Shown: one piece after another, positions 45,189 to 55,748 of the stretch
Position numbering within the stretch: position 1 is the stretch's first letter
Layout: every line of letters begins with the position of its first letter
Source of the DNA: Staphylococcus equorum
GTDB lineage: Bacteria > Bacillota > Bacilli > Staphylococcales > Staphylococcaceae
Length of the DNA stretch: 64,000 nt
Assembly: GCF_001747895.1 (NCBI RefSeq)
Contig: NZ_LNNB01000019.1
Location: 124,001 to 188,000, forward strand
Direction: 5' to 3'
Notes under the pieces: model-generated
What the model was told of the DNA's origin: nothing
Seen by the model: only the letters and a program-made list of their open reading frames with translations
Databases searched by the model: none
Made by a program: the position numbers and the translations under genes

Positions 45189-46340
45189 GTGAATTATTCC
45201 GCATTAATACATACGGATATTCAAGAAAAATGGATTGCAAAACTAGATACAGTTAAAACGCAATTTAAAGAGAAAGCGGAATATAATGATATCCATTCGC
45301 GTTTTCCTTATGAAAATATTGAATGGTTAGTAAAAGAAGGGTACACACTGCTTACTTTACCTAAAGCGTACGGTGGTGAAGGAGCAACTGTTGAAGATAT
45401 GGTTATAATACAAAGCTATTTAGGATCTATTGATGGCGCGACTGCACTTTCTATAGGATGGCATTTAAGTGTAGTAGGCCAGTTATATGAACAACAAATG
45501 TGGGAACCCAATATGCTAGATCGCTTTGCTGAAGCAGTGAAAAATGGGGCATTAGTAAATCGAGCAGTTAGTGAAGCTGATACTGGTAGCCCAACACGTG
45601 GGGGAAGACCTGCGACAAACGCTGTTAAAGTAGATGATGGATTTGTTGTTAATGGAGTAAAAACGTTTACTTCAATGAGTAAAGGGCTGACCCATTTTGT
45701 TGTGAGTGCTTATTATGAAGATATCGATCAAGTTGGCTTTTTCTTAATCGAAAAAGATACACCTGGTGTAGAAATTGCAGATAACTGGAATATGGTAGGT
45801 ATGCGTGCAACTGAAAGTCATGATTTATTATTAAATGATGTACATATCCCACAAGAAAACTTTGTTGAAATAAGAGGCGCGGGTGGTAAAAAACCGAATG
45901 GCTGGATTTTACATATACCAAGTGTGTATCTTGGTATTGCACAAGCAGCAAGAGATTATGCTGTTGATTTTGCGAAAAATTATAGCCCAAATAGTATTGA
46001 AGGCACAATCGGTGATATACCAACTGTGCAACAAAATATTGGAAAGATGGAAGCGCAATTATTATCTGCGCGCCATTTCTTGTGGAGCACAGCGGCTTTA
46101 TATAATCAGGAGGTTTCAGGTAGCCAAATATGGAATGAAACCTCAGCAAGTAAAGTGTTAGTAATGAATCAAGGCTTAGAAGTTATAGATATTGCTATGC
46201 GTATTGTTGGTGCTAAAAGCCTTCAAATGGAAAGACCATTACAACGCTATTATAGAGATATGCGCGCAGGTTTACACAATCCGCCGATGGAAGATATGGC
46301 ATATACGAATATTGCACATAGTGTATTAGATCATTTTTAA
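45189..46340 (+). CDS. Acyl-CoA dehydrogenase family protein
   Basis: About 383 residues from a GTG at 45189 (GAGGTG six bases upstream; an ATG at 45183 is adjacent to that site, and the ATGs further upstream encode no family sequence). Family features: 'YTLLTLPKAYGGEGATVEDMVIIQ', 'RAVSEADTGSPTRGGRPA', 'VVNGVKTFTSMSKGLTHFVV' and 'WNMVGMRATESHDLLLNDVHIP'. The C-terminal helical bundle has 'RIVGAKSLQMERPLQRYYRDMRAGL'. It could act on acyl-CoA or, as in the DszC/SfnB-like branch, be an FMN-dependent monooxygenase. Substrate unknown; monocistronic. Confidence 0.8.
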   Translation: MNYSALIHTDIQEKWIAKLDTVKTQFKEKAEYNDIHSRFPYENIEWLVKEGYTLLTLPKAYGGEGATVEDMVIIQSYLGSIDGATALSIGWHLSVVGQLYEQQMWEPNMLDRFAEAVKNGALVNRAVSEADTGSPTRGGRPATNAVKVDDGFVVNGVKTFTSMSKGLTHFVVSAYYEDIDQVGFFLIEKDTPGVEIADNWNMVGMRATESHDLLLNDVHIPQENFVEIRGAGGKKPNGWILHIPSVYLGIAQAARDYAVDFAKNYSPNSIEGTIGDIPTVQQNIGKMEAQLLSARHFLWSTAALYNQEVSGSQIWNETSASKVLVMNQGLEVIDIAMRIVGAKSLQMERPLQRYYRDMRAGLHNPPMEDMAYTNIAHSVLDHF

Positions 46341-46370
46341 AAATATATAAATAAACAGTTAAAATACATT

Positions 46371-46401
46371 TAGACAAATTGTCTAAATGTATTTTTTTGT
46401 A
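46371..46401 (+). terminator. Terminator of the acyl-CoA dehydrogenase gene
   Basis: ATACATTTAGACAA pairs with TTGTCTAAATGTAT, followed by T residues. Confidence 0.9.
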
Positions 46402-46468
46402 ATTTAAAAAATGTGAAGATACTTATGATTACTATTGTAAATTTACTTTAGTCATTATATAATCAATT

Positions 46469-46487
46469 GGTAGTGATAATCATTTTC
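46469..46487 (+). promoter_or_regulatory. Fur box upstream of fhuD2
   Basis: A 19-base site centred on TGATAATCA (46474-46482) matches GATAATGATAATCATTATC at 16 of 19 positions, 15 bases before the start. Confidence 0.8.
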
Positions 46488-46502
46488 AATGGAGGAAAAT
46501 TT

Positions 46503-47405
46503 ATGAAAAAATTATTGTTTCCGTTAATTGCTTTAGTGCTTATTTTAGCAGCATGTGGTAATAATTCGGACAGTGACTCAAAAGCTGAAACAAAGTCTTA
46601 TAAATTAGATAGCGGGAAAAAGATAGATATACCAAAAAATCCAAAACGTATAGCAGTAGTTGCTCCTACATATGCTGGTGGAATTAAATATCTTGGTGGG
46701 AATATTGTTGCAGTAAATGAACAAGTCGATAGTAGTAGCCTCCTTAAAGATAAATTTAAAGATGTTGAAAAAGTTGGCGAGAATGATGTTGAGAAAGTAG
46801 CAAAAACGAAACCAGATCTAATCGTTGTATATTCTACTGACAAAAATATTAAAAAATATAAAAAAATTGCGCCGACAGTCGTATTTGATTATGGCAAACA
46901 TAAATATTTAGACCAACAAAGAGAATTAGGTAAGTTACTTGGTAAAGAAGATGAAGTAAAAGAATGGGAAGACAAATGGAAAGCGCAAACTAAAAAAGAC
47001 GGTAAAGAAATTAAAGATAAAATTGGTGAAGACGCAACAGTTTCAATTTTTGATGAATTCGAGAAAAAACTATATAGTTATGGACCAAACTGGGGTCGTG
47101 GCGGAGAAGTATTGTATCAAGCATTTGGACTTAAAATGCCTGAAAAATTAAATGATTTAGTTGAAAAAGAAGGCTGGGCTGAAGTGAAACAAGAAAAAAT
47201 AGCAGATTATGCTGGCGATTATATTGTTTCGACAAGTAAAGGGAAATCAACACCTGCTTATGCCAAAACTAATCTATGGAATAACTTACCAGCAGTTCAA
47301 AATGACAATGTGCTTGAAGTGCAAGCTGAAACTTATTGGTATAATGACCCATATACTTTAGAATTTATGAGAAAAGATTTAAAAGATAAACTTTTAAATA
47401 ACTAA
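46503..47405 (+). CDS. fhuD2: Ferric hydroxamate siderophore-binding lipoprotein
   Basis: About 300 residues from the ATG at 46503 (ATGGAGG before it). Lipobox LILAAC, then GNNSDSDSK. The mature protein closely follows S. aureus FhuD2 as I know it: 'RIAVVAPTYAGGIKYLGGNIVAVNEQVD', 'VYSTDKNIKKYKKIAPTVVFDYGKHKYLDQQ', 'WGRGGEVLYQAFGLKMPE' and 'YWYNDPYTLEFMRKDLKDKL'. It captures ferric hydroxamates for the FhuCBG transporter, which is not in this window. The Fur box indicates iron-starvation control. Confidence 0.92.
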   Translation: MKKLLFPLIALVLILAACGNNSDSDSKAETKSYKLDSGKKIDIPKNPKRIAVVAPTYAGGIKYLGGNIVAVNEQVDSSSLLKDKFKDVEKVGENDVEKVAKTKPDLIVVYSTDKNIKKYKKIAPTVVFDYGKHKYLDQQRELGKLLGKEDEVKEWEDKWKAQTKKDGKEIKDKIGEDATVSIFDEFEKKLYSYGPNWGRGGEVLYQAFGLKMPEKLNDLVEKEGWAEVKQEKIADYAGDYIVSTSKGKSTPAYAKTNLWNNLPAVQNDNVLEVQAETYWYNDPYTLEFMRKDLKDKLLNN

Positions 47406-47445
47406 TATACACGAGTTAAATTAATAAGCATTATAATCAGCTTTA

Positions 47446-47494
47446 AAAAAGCGCAATTCAACGAATTAACACCGTTGAGTTGTGCTTTTTTTAT
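47446..47494 (+). terminator. Terminator of fhuD2
   Basis: AAAGCGCAATTCAACG pairs (one G-T) with CGTTGAGTTGTGCTTT, then T residues. Confidence 0.88.
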
Positions 47495-47507
47495 TATATA
47501 TAAGATA

Positions 47508-47538
47508 TTGTAAACTTTTTATTTTTAACAGTTAACAT
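47508..47538 (+). promoter_or_regulatory. Possible BirA box upstream of bioY
   Basis: TTGTAAAC (47508-47515) and GTTAACA (47531-47537), separated by 15 bases, form an inverted repeat with one mismatch, close to TTGTTAAC-N14-15-GTTAACAA. It precedes a TATAAT at 47545-47550. Confidence 0.5.
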
Positions 47539-47573
47539 TTATGGTATAATTTTTTTCATTAGGAGGATTGACT

Positions 47574-48122
47574 ATGACGACAAAATATTTAGTATACACT
47601 GCTTTAATGACAGCAATTATTGGTGTATTAGGATTTGTGCCAGCGATTCCATTACCAATTATGCCAGTACCTATCGTTTTACAAAATATAGGTATTTTCT
47701 TAGCGGGAATTTTACTTGGACGTAAATACGGTGCGCTTAGTGTAATCGTATTATTATTACTTGTAGCAACTGGATTACCATTATTATCTGGCGGACGTGG
47801 CGGTATAGGTGTATTTGCAGGCCCCTCTACTGGCTTTTTAATCATGTATCCAGTAATTGCATATCTAATTGGTTTAGTAAGAGATTTGTATTTCAAAAAA
47901 ATAAACTTTACTGTATTATTAGGTACAACAATTATCTTTGGTGTTATTTTATTAGATATTGTAGGTACAATTGTTATGGGGCTTATGACTAATTTACCGA
48001 TTTCAAAATCAGTGACTTTATCCCTTGTCTTCATGCCTGCGGATTTAGTCAAAGCAGTTATTGCAAGTTTGATTGGTAATATTATGCTGAATCATAGTCG
48101 GTTTAAACAATTAATAAAATAA
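47574..48122 (+). CDS. bioY: Biotin transporter BioY (S component)
   Basis: 182 residues, six helices, starting at the ATG at 47574 (AGGAGG upstream). BioY features: 'VLGFVPAIPLPIMPVPIVLQNIGIFLAGILLGRKYGALSVIVLLLL' and 'GGRGGIGVFAGPSTGFLI'. It binds biotin and works with the shared ECF energy module. A BirA-like operator upstream supports biotin control. Confidence 0.92.
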   Translation: MTTKYLVYTALMTAIIGVLGFVPAIPLPIMPVPIVLQNIGIFLAGILLGRKYGALSVIVLLLLVATGLPLLSGGRGGIGVFAGPSTGFLIMYPVIAYLIGLVRDLYFKKINFTVLLGTTIIFGVILLDIVGTIVMGLMTNLPISKSVTLSLVFMPADLVKAVIASLIGNIMLNHSRFKQLIK

Positions 48123-48147
48123 ATATATAAGGGTAGGTGATTGAATC

Positions 48148-48906
48148 GTGGTGATTTCGATGAATGATATATTTCAACAAGGTGATGTTTATGTCGATGA
48201 TACACTAAAGACAATCTATCTAACACCTGAAGAACCCTTAGTATATGACGTGAATAAATGGGATTATAAACAGATGCCTTCTATTATATCTTGGGAACAA
48301 GATATGAAAACTCAATTAGATATGCATAAAAAGCAAGCATCTCATCATTTAGCATTTACGTTTCCTGAGAATACACTTTTAGATCAACAATGGTTAGATA
48401 AACTTCAAACATATGAATTTGAACTAGGACTAATGGAACTTTATGCAATTGAGTCACAGAATATAAAAAAACATGAAAATGATCAAATTAAAGTCATGTT
48501 TGTTACTGAACAAACATTAGAAGATTATATTACAATTTATCGTCAATTTGCTGAACCCTTTGGCAAGGCGTACGCAGATGAAAGTATTGAAGTAATTCGC
48601 AATCAATTCAATAAAGATAGTAAATCTCGTGTAATCGCATATAAAGCAGATGTGCCTGTAGGGATTTTGGATTTAATCATTTCACAATGTACTGTGGAAA
48701 TTGATGGCTTCGGTGTAGATGAAAGTTATCAGAAACAAGGTATTGGCAGTATGATGCAAACTTTTGTTGCGGAAATAGCTGATACGAAACCGATTATATT
48801 AATAGCTGACGGTGAAGACAGTGCTAAGGAAATGTATATCCGACAAGGTTACATATATATAAGTTACTGCTATCAGATTTTAAAAGAAAATGCTAAATAC
48901 AGTTAA
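48148..48906 (+). CDS. GNAT-family acetyltransferase
   Basis: About 252 residues. The start is a GTG with AGGTG eight bases upstream; an ATG at 48160 is the alternative. The N-terminal half is of unknown type; the C-terminal half (about 115-250) is GNAT-like, with 'VDGFGVDESYQKQGIGSMMQTFVAEIA' containing the Q/RxxGxG/A acetyl-CoA motif. Substrate unknown. It follows bioY closely and may share its transcript. Confidence 0.78.
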   Translation: MVISMNDIFQQGDVYVDDTLKTIYLTPEEPLVYDVNKWDYKQMPSIISWEQDMKTQLDMHKKQASHHLAFTFPENTLLDQQWLDKLQTYEFELGLMELYAIESQNIKKHENDQIKVMFVTEQTLEDYITIYRQFAEPFGKAYADESIEVIRNQFNKDSKSRVIAYKADVPVGILDLIISQCTVEIDGFGVDESYQKQGIGSMMQTFVAEIADTKPIILIADGEDSAKEMYIRQGYIYISYCYQILKENAKYS

Positions 48907-48954
48907 TTCATATAATTATAGAAACTGAGACATGAATACTCACGCTCAAAATAA

Positions 48955-48994
48955 AAAGGGCTCATCCGTATCAAATGGATGAGTTCTTTTTATT
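48955..48994. terminator. Terminator between convergent genes
   Basis: AAAAAGGGCTCATCC pairs with GGATGAGTTCTTTTT. Confidence 0.82.
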
Positions 48995-49031
48995 TTTAAA
49001 AACTTATTTTTGCAAAGGTCTAGATTATAAA

Positions 49032-49838
49032 TTAATCCTCGGACGATTCAACAGGTGTTATGCGTTCCGGATGACTGTAAATGTTGAAATTACCATCTCT
49101 AATAAATCCTATGGCAGTAATGTTTAAATCTTGAGCAAGTGTTACTGCCAATGTCGTCGGTGCAGATTTCGATAAGATGACACCAACACCGATTTTTGCA
49201 GCTTTGATTAATATTTCTGATGAAATACGACCGCTAAATATCAACACTTTATTACGTACAGGTATATGTCTTTGTATACAATAACCATACAATTTGTCTA
49301 ATGCATTATGACGACCAATATCTTGACGATGCTCAAAGAAGGTATCTCCATCACTAATTGCAGCATTATGAAGACCACCAGTTTGTTTAAAAATTTTACT
49401 GGCGCTTTGCAAACGGGTCATCATATTGAGTACTTGAGTTGGATTTAACACAATTTTAGACATCGAAGTCTTTGCGACTGCCGCGTCATTTTGAAAATAA
49501 AACTCTCGACTTTTACCACAACAGGACGCAATCATGCGCTTTGTTGAATATTCGAAACGTTCACCGAGAGATTTGGTCAATTCAACATGAGCAAACCCTT
49601 TACTATCGTCTATTTGGATAGATTTTAGGTCACCATTTTTTAAAATAGCCCCTTCAGATGCTAGGAAACCTAAGACAAGCTCTTCTAAGTGGTTCGGGCT
49701 ACAAATTATAGTCGCAAATTCTTCACCATTTACCATAATTGTTAATGGGAACTCAGTAACGTAATGATCTTTTGTTTCTACTAACTTACCGTTCTCAAAC
49801 CGTACAATGGGTTGATTGGTCAATATATCTTCATGCAT
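49032..49838 (-). CDS. fdhD: Formate dehydrogenase accessory sulfurtransferase
   Basis: 268 residues from the ATG at 49838 (GGGGTG six bases upstream). Conserved 'MIASCCGKSREF' carries the Cys pair that passes sulfur, and 'DIGRHNALDKLYGY' and 'VLIFSGRISSEILIKAAKIGVGVILSKSAPTTLA' are FdhD signatures. It transfers sulfur from a desulfurase to the molybdenum cofactor before insertion into formate dehydrogenase. The client is probably the enzyme at 23941-26895. It stands alone on the minus strand. Confidence 0.92.
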   Translation of the reverse strand: MHEDILTNQPIVRFENGKLVETKDHYVTEFPLTIMVNGEEFATIICSPNHLEELVLGFLASEGAILKNGDLKSIQIDDSKGFAHVELTKSLGERFEYSTKRMIASCCGKSREFYFQNDAAVAKTSMSKIVLNPTQVLNMMTRLQSASKIFKQTGGLHNAAISDGDTFFEHRQDIGRHNALDKLYGYCIQRHIPVRNKVLIFSGRISSEILIKAAKIGVGVILSKSAPTTLAVTLAQDLNITAIGFIRDGNFNIYSHPERITPVESSED

Positions 49839-50012
49839 GAGTACACCCCGTTTCATATTCACTTCTCCATTCTAGCGCATTTTTCAATGTAAAAAAAAGA
49901 TTCAGTTTATGAATAAAGCAAAGGATTTTTAATTTACCATTGTAATATTTATAACAATTTTTAAAATGGTCCAGATTGATTAAAAGGATATATACAAGTA
50001 AACTTATAGTAA

Positions 50013-51050
<1,038 letters not shown>

Positions 51051-51098
51051 TTGACAAAACATTTAGTAAACAAGTAAACTTTAATTATGTTTACTAAA
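51051..51098 (+). promoter_or_regulatory. galK promoter and operator
   Basis: TTGACA at 51051-51056 and TAAACT at 51075-51080 fit a -35/-10 pair. A perfect inverted repeat, TTTAGTAAAC (51062-51071) and GTTTACTAAA (51089-51098), overlaps the -10 region, and a second AGTAAAC lies between. Similar AGTAAAC words precede galR at 49998-50015. Confidence 0.7.
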
Positions 51099-51147
51099 GA
51101 GAATATCATTATAGATAAAGTGATTTATATAGAAGGAGTGGGTTATT

Positions 51148-52308
51148 ATGTTACAAGCCATGCATGATAAGTTTGAAACTTTGTTTGGCGTTAAGGCTGA
51201 AGTCAGTGCTTTTGCTCCGGGACGCATTAATTTAATAGGAGAACATACGGATTACAACGGTGGGTATGTTTTTCCAGCTGCGATTGAGTTGGGTACATAT
51301 GGACTAGCTACAAAGCGAGATGATAAACTTATTCAACTTTATTCAAATAATTTTGAAGATGTTGGTATGATTACATTTACATTAGATGAATTAGAATTCG
51401 AAGCGGCACATGATTGGGCAAATTATCCTAAAGGTGTAGTTAAATATTTAACAGAACAATTCTCTGACATAGACCATGGTTTCAACATTTTAGTAGAAGG
51501 AAATATTCCAAATGGAGCAAGTTTATCATCGTCAGCGTCTATTGAATTATTAACTGGTTGGCTCATTAAGCAGTTGTTTACTTTAGATTTAGAACGATTA
51601 GCACTTATAAAAATAGGACAGCGTGTTGAAAATAAATTCATTGGTGTCAATTCAGGTATTATGGATCAATTTATTATTGGTATGGGTAAAGCTGAACAAG
51701 CAATATTACTAGATACCGCAACTTTAGAATTTGATTATGTGCCTGCCAAATTTGGAGATTATTTCATATCAATTATGAATACAAACAAGCGACGTTCCCT
51801 TACAGAAAGTAAATATAATGAACGTAGAACACAATGTGAATCGGCATTAGCTTCGTTGCAACAAGCACTTGATATTGCATCACTAGGGGAGTTGTCATTA
51901 GAACAATTTGAACAGCATCAAGATCTTATTGAGGATGAAGTGAAGCGTCGTCGTGCAAGACACGCAGTTTCGGAGAACGAACGCACGAAAAAAGCACATA
52001 GAGCTTTAGCAGAAAATAACTTTAATCAATTTGGAAAGTTATTAAATGAATCTCACGCATCATTAAAAGAAGATTATGAAGTTACAGGGATAGAATTAGA
52101 TACTTTAGCAGAAACAGCTCAGCAAGTTGATGGTGTATTGGGAGCTAGAATGACAGGTGCTGGTTTCGCAGGTTGCGCAATTGCTTTAGTGCATAAAGAT
52201 AGTGTAAAACAATTGGAAAATGAAGTTTCTAAGCAATATATAGAGCACATAGGTTACGCTCCATCGTTTTATCATGTGGGTATAAGTGATGGCGTTAAAT
52301 CGTTATAA
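51148..52308 (+). CDS. galK: Galactokinase
   Basis: 386 residues. GHMP kinase motifs in order: 'APGRINLIGEHTDYNGG' (galactose and ATP binding), 'GNIPNGASLSSSASIELLTG' (phosphate loop) and 'GARMTGAGFAGCAIALV'. It phosphorylates alpha-galactose to galactose 1-phosphate. AAGGAG before the ATG. Confidence 0.95.
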   Translation: MLQAMHDKFETLFGVKAEVSAFAPGRINLIGEHTDYNGGYVFPAAIELGTYGLATKRDDKLIQLYSNNFEDVGMITFTLDELEFEAAHDWANYPKGVVKYLTEQFSDIDHGFNILVEGNIPNGASLSSSASIELLTGWLIKQLFTLDLERLALIKIGQRVENKFIGVNSGIMDQFIIGMGKAEQAILLDTATLEFDYVPAKFGDYFISIMNTNKRRSLTESKYNERRTQCESALASLQQALDIASLGELSLEQFEQHQDLIEDEVKRRRARHAVSENERTKKAHRALAENNFNQFGKLLNESHASLKEDYEVTGIELDTLAETAQQVDGVLGARMTGAGFAGCAIALVHKDSVKQLENEVSKQYIEHIGYAPSFYHVGISDGVKSL

Positions 52309-52343
52309 GTTATTAATCAATGAGTAGAGAAAGGATTTTGTAT

Positions 52344-53345
52344 ATGTCTGTTTTAGTTTTAGGTGGCGCTGGTTATATAGGAAGTCATGCGGTAGATCAA
52401 TTAATTGCAAGAGGATACAACGTTATTGTAGTAGATAATCTAGGTACAGGACATAGAGCAGCTGTGCATAGCGAAGCTACATTTTATGAAGGAGATATTC
52501 GAGACAAAGCCTTTTTAGATGATGTCTTTAATAAAGAAAGCATCGAAGGTGTGTTCCATTTTTGCGCCTATTCTTTAGTTGGTGAATCTGTAGAAAAACC
52601 GTTAGCCTATTTCAATAATAATGTGCATGGATTACAAGTGTTATTAGAAGTTATGTATGGCCATCAAGTAGAACATATTATTTTTTCTTCGACAGCTGCA
52701 GTTTATGGTGAGCCAGATTCAGTACCTATTACTGAGGAAGATTCTAAAACGCCTACAAGTCCATATGGTGAAAGTAAGTTAATGATGGAGAAAATGATGC
52801 ACTGGAGTCATGAAGCATATGGCGTTAATTATGCAGCGCTACGTTATTTTAATGTTGCAGGTGCTAAAGAAAATGGTGCTATTGGTGAAGACCACCGTCC
52901 AGAGACACACCTTATACCAATTGTATTAGAAGTCGCACTTGGACAAAGAGAACACTTAACAATATTCGGTGATAATTATGATACAGAAGATGGGTCATGT
53001 ATTCGCGATTATCTTCATGTCGTTGATTTAATAGATGCGCATATTTTAGCGTATCAACATTTACAAAACGGCGGAGCATCTGGTGCATTTAATTTAGGAA
53101 GTAGTCAAGGTTATTCGGTATTTGAAATTCTAGAAGCTGCAAGAACAGTAACAAATAAACCTATTAAAGCAGTGGTAGGTGAAAGAAGAGCAGGCGATCC
53201 AAGTAAATTAATCGCATCAAGTGATAAGGCGCAACAAGTGCTTGGCTGGAAACCGCAACACGATAACATTAACGATATTATTAATTCAGCGTGGCAATGG
53301 CATCATCAACATCCAAATGGATATCAAGAAAATGTGGAGGGTTAA
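52344..53345 (+). CDS. galE: UDP-glucose 4-epimerase
   Basis: 333 residues from the ATG at 52344 (GAAAGGA upstream). NAD motif 'VLGGAGYIGSHAVDQL', catalytic Ser in 'FSSTAAVYG' and the YxxxK motif 'SPYGESK'; 'GDNYDTEDGSCIRDYLHVVDL' is the family UDP-sugar region. It interconverts UDP-galactose and UDP-glucose. It ends 3 bases before galT. Confidence 0.94.
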   Translation: MSVLVLGGAGYIGSHAVDQLIARGYNVIVVDNLGTGHRAAVHSEATFYEGDIRDKAFLDDVFNKESIEGVFHFCAYSLVGESVEKPLAYFNNNVHGLQVLLEVMYGHQVEHIIFSSTAAVYGEPDSVPITEEDSKTPTSPYGESKLMMEKMMHWSHEAYGVNYAALRYFNVAGAKENGAIGEDHRPETHLIPIVLEVALGQREHLTIFGDNYDTEDGSCIRDYLHVVDLIDAHILAYQHLQNGGASGAFNLGSSQGYSVFEILEAARTVTNKPIKAVVGERRAGDPSKLIASSDKAQQVLGWKPQHDNINDIINSAWQWHHQHPNGYQENVEG

Positions 53346-53348
53346 TGC

Positions 53349-54839
53349 ATGTTATTAAATCAACAATTAGTACAACAATTTGTATCACAAGCAATTTCGT
53401 ATGGTGATTATGAAGAAGAAGATAGCATTTATATTCAAAACCAACTATTGCGTAATTTAAATGCAAAAGGTATTGATGATTCAGCAGTCTCTGAATTAAA
53501 TAAAGATGCAACAGCAAATGAAATTACACAATATTGGATTCGCCAAGCTGTTAGTGAAAATTGTATTGAAGATGCATTATATAGTAAAGAAATTGTTGAA
53601 GCTCAAATTCTAGACTTAATTACACCACGCCCATCGGTAATTAACAGCAAGTTTAACGAGGCATATAAACAGTCACCAGAAGCGGCTACAGATTATTTTT
53701 ATGACATAGCTAAACGTAATCACTATGTTAAAGAAGATGCAATTGCGAATAATATTAATTATGATGTTGCTACTGAATACGGAGATATTGAAGTCACGAT
53801 CAATCTATCAAAACCTGAAAAAGATGCACAGCAAATTGCAAAAGCTAAAGAAGCACCAGCTACCGCTTATCCGAAATGTGCATTATGCATAGAAAATGAA
53901 GGTTTTAAAGGATCAGTGCTACAAGCTGCAAGAACAAATCACCGTGTGATTCGCTTGAATTTAAATGGTGCGCAGTGGGGCTTCCAATTTTCGCCATATG
54001 CCTATTTTGCTGAACATAGTATTGTTTTATCTGAACAACATGTCCCTATGGAAATCAATAAAAATACTTTCATTAACTTGTTAGATTTTATAGATCAATT
54101 TCCTCATTATTTCATTGGGTCAAACGCAGATATACCACTTGTGGGTGGATCAATTTTATCGCATAATCATTATCAAACTGGAAGACATGTATTTCCAATG
54201 GATAACGCTGCTGAAATAAATCAATTTACTATTGCTAATTATCCATCAGTTCAAGCTAGCACTTTAAATTGGCCAATGAGTGTGATTCGTTTGAAAGGTG
54301 ACAATAGAGCGCAATTGATTGAAGCGGCTACTTATGTCATGACGCAATGGAATCAATATTCGGATGATAGTGTAGATATTAAAGCATTTAGTAGTGATGG
54401 TGAACGTCATCATACGATTACGCCAATCGCAAGATATAGACAACAACAATATGAATTAGACATTGTCCTACGAGACAATCAAACTTCAGAACAATTCCCT
54501 GACGGCATCTTCCATCCACATAAAGACGTGCAACATATCAAGAAAGAAAATATAGGTCTAATTGAAGTAATGGGGACTGCTATATTACCAGGACGACTAA
54601 AACAAGAATTACAACAAGTTAAAGATTATTTATTAGATAAAACTCAAATAGATTTAGGAATACATCAACAATGGGCTGAAGAAATGAAACAATCATATGA
54701 TATTAATGTAAATAATGTCGATGAAGTTGTAGATAAAGAAGTAGGATTTAAATTTAAACGTGTATTAGAAGATGCTGGCGTATTTAAAAATACAGAACAA
54801 GGTCATCACGCATTTAAACGCTTTATTGAACAACTATAA
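53349..54839 (+). CDS. galT: UDP-glucose-hexose-1-phosphate uridylyltransferase (GalT type 2)
   Basis: 496 residues, the longer Firmicute form of GalT. 'SILSHNHYQTGRH' contains the nucleophilic His of the HxHxQ motif, and 'YPKCALCIENEGF' is the conserved Cys region. It moves UMP from UDP-glucose to galactose 1-phosphate. Last gene of the cluster; GTGGAGGG precedes the ATG. Confidence 0.94.
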   Translation: MLLNQQLVQQFVSQAISYGDYEEEDSIYIQNQLLRNLNAKGIDDSAVSELNKDATANEITQYWIRQAVSENCIEDALYSKEIVEAQILDLITPRPSVINSKFNEAYKQSPEAATDYFYDIAKRNHYVKEDAIANNINYDVATEYGDIEVTINLSKPEKDAQQIAKAKEAPATAYPKCALCIENEGFKGSVLQAARTNHRVIRLNLNGAQWGFQFSPYAYFAEHSIVLSEQHVPMEINKNTFINLLDFIDQFPHYFIGSNADIPLVGGSILSHNHYQTGRHVFPMDNAAEINQFTIANYPSVQASTLNWPMSVIRLKGDNRAQLIEAATYVMTQWNQYSDDSVDIKAFSSDGERHHTITPIARYRQQQYELDIVLRDNQTSEQFPDGIFHPHKDVQHIKKENIGLIEVMGTAILPGRLKQELQQVKDYLLDKTQIDLGIHQQWAEEMKQSYDINVNNVDEVVDKEVGFKFKRVLEDAGVFKNTEQGHHAFKRFIEQL

Positions 54840-54873
54840 AACAGCACATCATAATTATAAAAAACATACGCTT

Positions 54874-54916
54874 ACAAAAGGCCAAAGTACTATCATTTAG
54901 GTCTTTTGTTTTTTTA
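54874..54916 (+). terminator. Terminator of the gal cluster
   Basis: ACAAAAGGCC pairs with GGTCTTTTGT across a loop of about 16 bases, then T residues. Confidence 0.72.
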
Positions 54917-54956
54917 TGAATAAGAATATAATTATAAGTGATAGGAGTTGTTTTAG

Positions 54957-55736
54957 GTGAAAATAAAATATTTAATCGTAATGTTTATGACGCTATGTCT
55001 AGTATTAGCAGGGTGTTCAAATGGAAATAGTGAGCGCAAAAATGATAGCAATTCTGAGAAGAATGATAAAAAACAAGAATTACATATCTCAGCAGCAGCG
55101 AGTCTGACTGATACAACTAAAGAATTGAAGCGAGCATTTGAAGCAAATCATAAAGATGCAAATGTTACATTTAACTATGGTGGGTCTGGTTCATTAAGAC
55201 AACAGATTGAAAAAGGTGCACCTGTAGATGTGTTTATGTCAGCAAACAAGAAAGACGTTGATGCATTACAAGATAAAGCACAAAATACATATGAATATGC
55301 TAAAAATAAACTCGTACTTATTGGCGCGAAGGATAGTAATTATAAATCAGTAGAAACGCTACAAGAAGGCGATAAATTAGCCATTGGCGAGGTGAACTCG
55401 GTGCCAGCCGGTAAATATGCTCAGCAATATTTAAAAGATAATAATTTATATGAACAAGTAAAACCTAATTTAGTATTTGCTAAAGACGTGCGACAAGTAC
55501 TAAACTATGTTGAAAAAGGTAATGCACAATTAGGGTATGTGTATAAAACTGATTTATATCAAAGTCAGCAAAATGGCGAGAGTCATGTTAAAGAAATCAA
55601 TACAGTTGATTTGAAGCAACCCATTGTTTATAAAGCAGCGACAACATCTGATAAGCAATTAGCTAAAGCATGGATCGACTTTCTTAAGACAGACGAAGCT
55701 AAAGAAATATTAGAAAAATATCAATTTGAAGCATAG
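54957..55736 (+). CDS. modA: Molybdate ABC transporter, binding lipoprotein
   Basis: 259 residues from a GTG start with ATAGGAG upstream. Lipobox 'LVLAGC' (Cys about 20). The mature part has 'LHISAAASLTDTTKELKRAFE' and 'NYGGSGSLRQQIEKGAPVDVFMSAN', the oxyanion-binding residues of ModA, and 'NSVPAGKYAQ'. Captures molybdate at the membrane. Confidence 0.94.
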   Translation: MKIKYLIVMFMTLCLVLAGCSNGNSERKNDSNSEKNDKKQELHISAAASLTDTTKELKRAFEANHKDANVTFNYGGSGSLRQQIEKGAPVDVFMSANKKDVDALQDKAQNTYEYAKNKLVLIGAKDSNYKSVETLQEGDKLAIGEVNSVPAGKYAQQYLKDNNLYEQVKPNLVFAKDVRQVLNYVEKGNAQLGYVYKTDLYQSQQNGESHVKEINTVDLKQPIVYKAATTSDKQLAKAWIDFLKTDEAKEILEKYQFEA

Positions 55737-55748
55737 GAGGTTTTAGCA

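Noticed and set aside
45667-46149. 160-residue frame antisense to the acyl-CoA dehydrogenase
   Set aside because: No ribosome binding site and low-complexity Leu/Gln/His content; it mirrors the true coding frame on the plus strand.
47525-48052. 175-residue frame antisense to bioY
   Set aside because: It covers the bioY promoter and coding sequence in reverse and lacks its own start signals.
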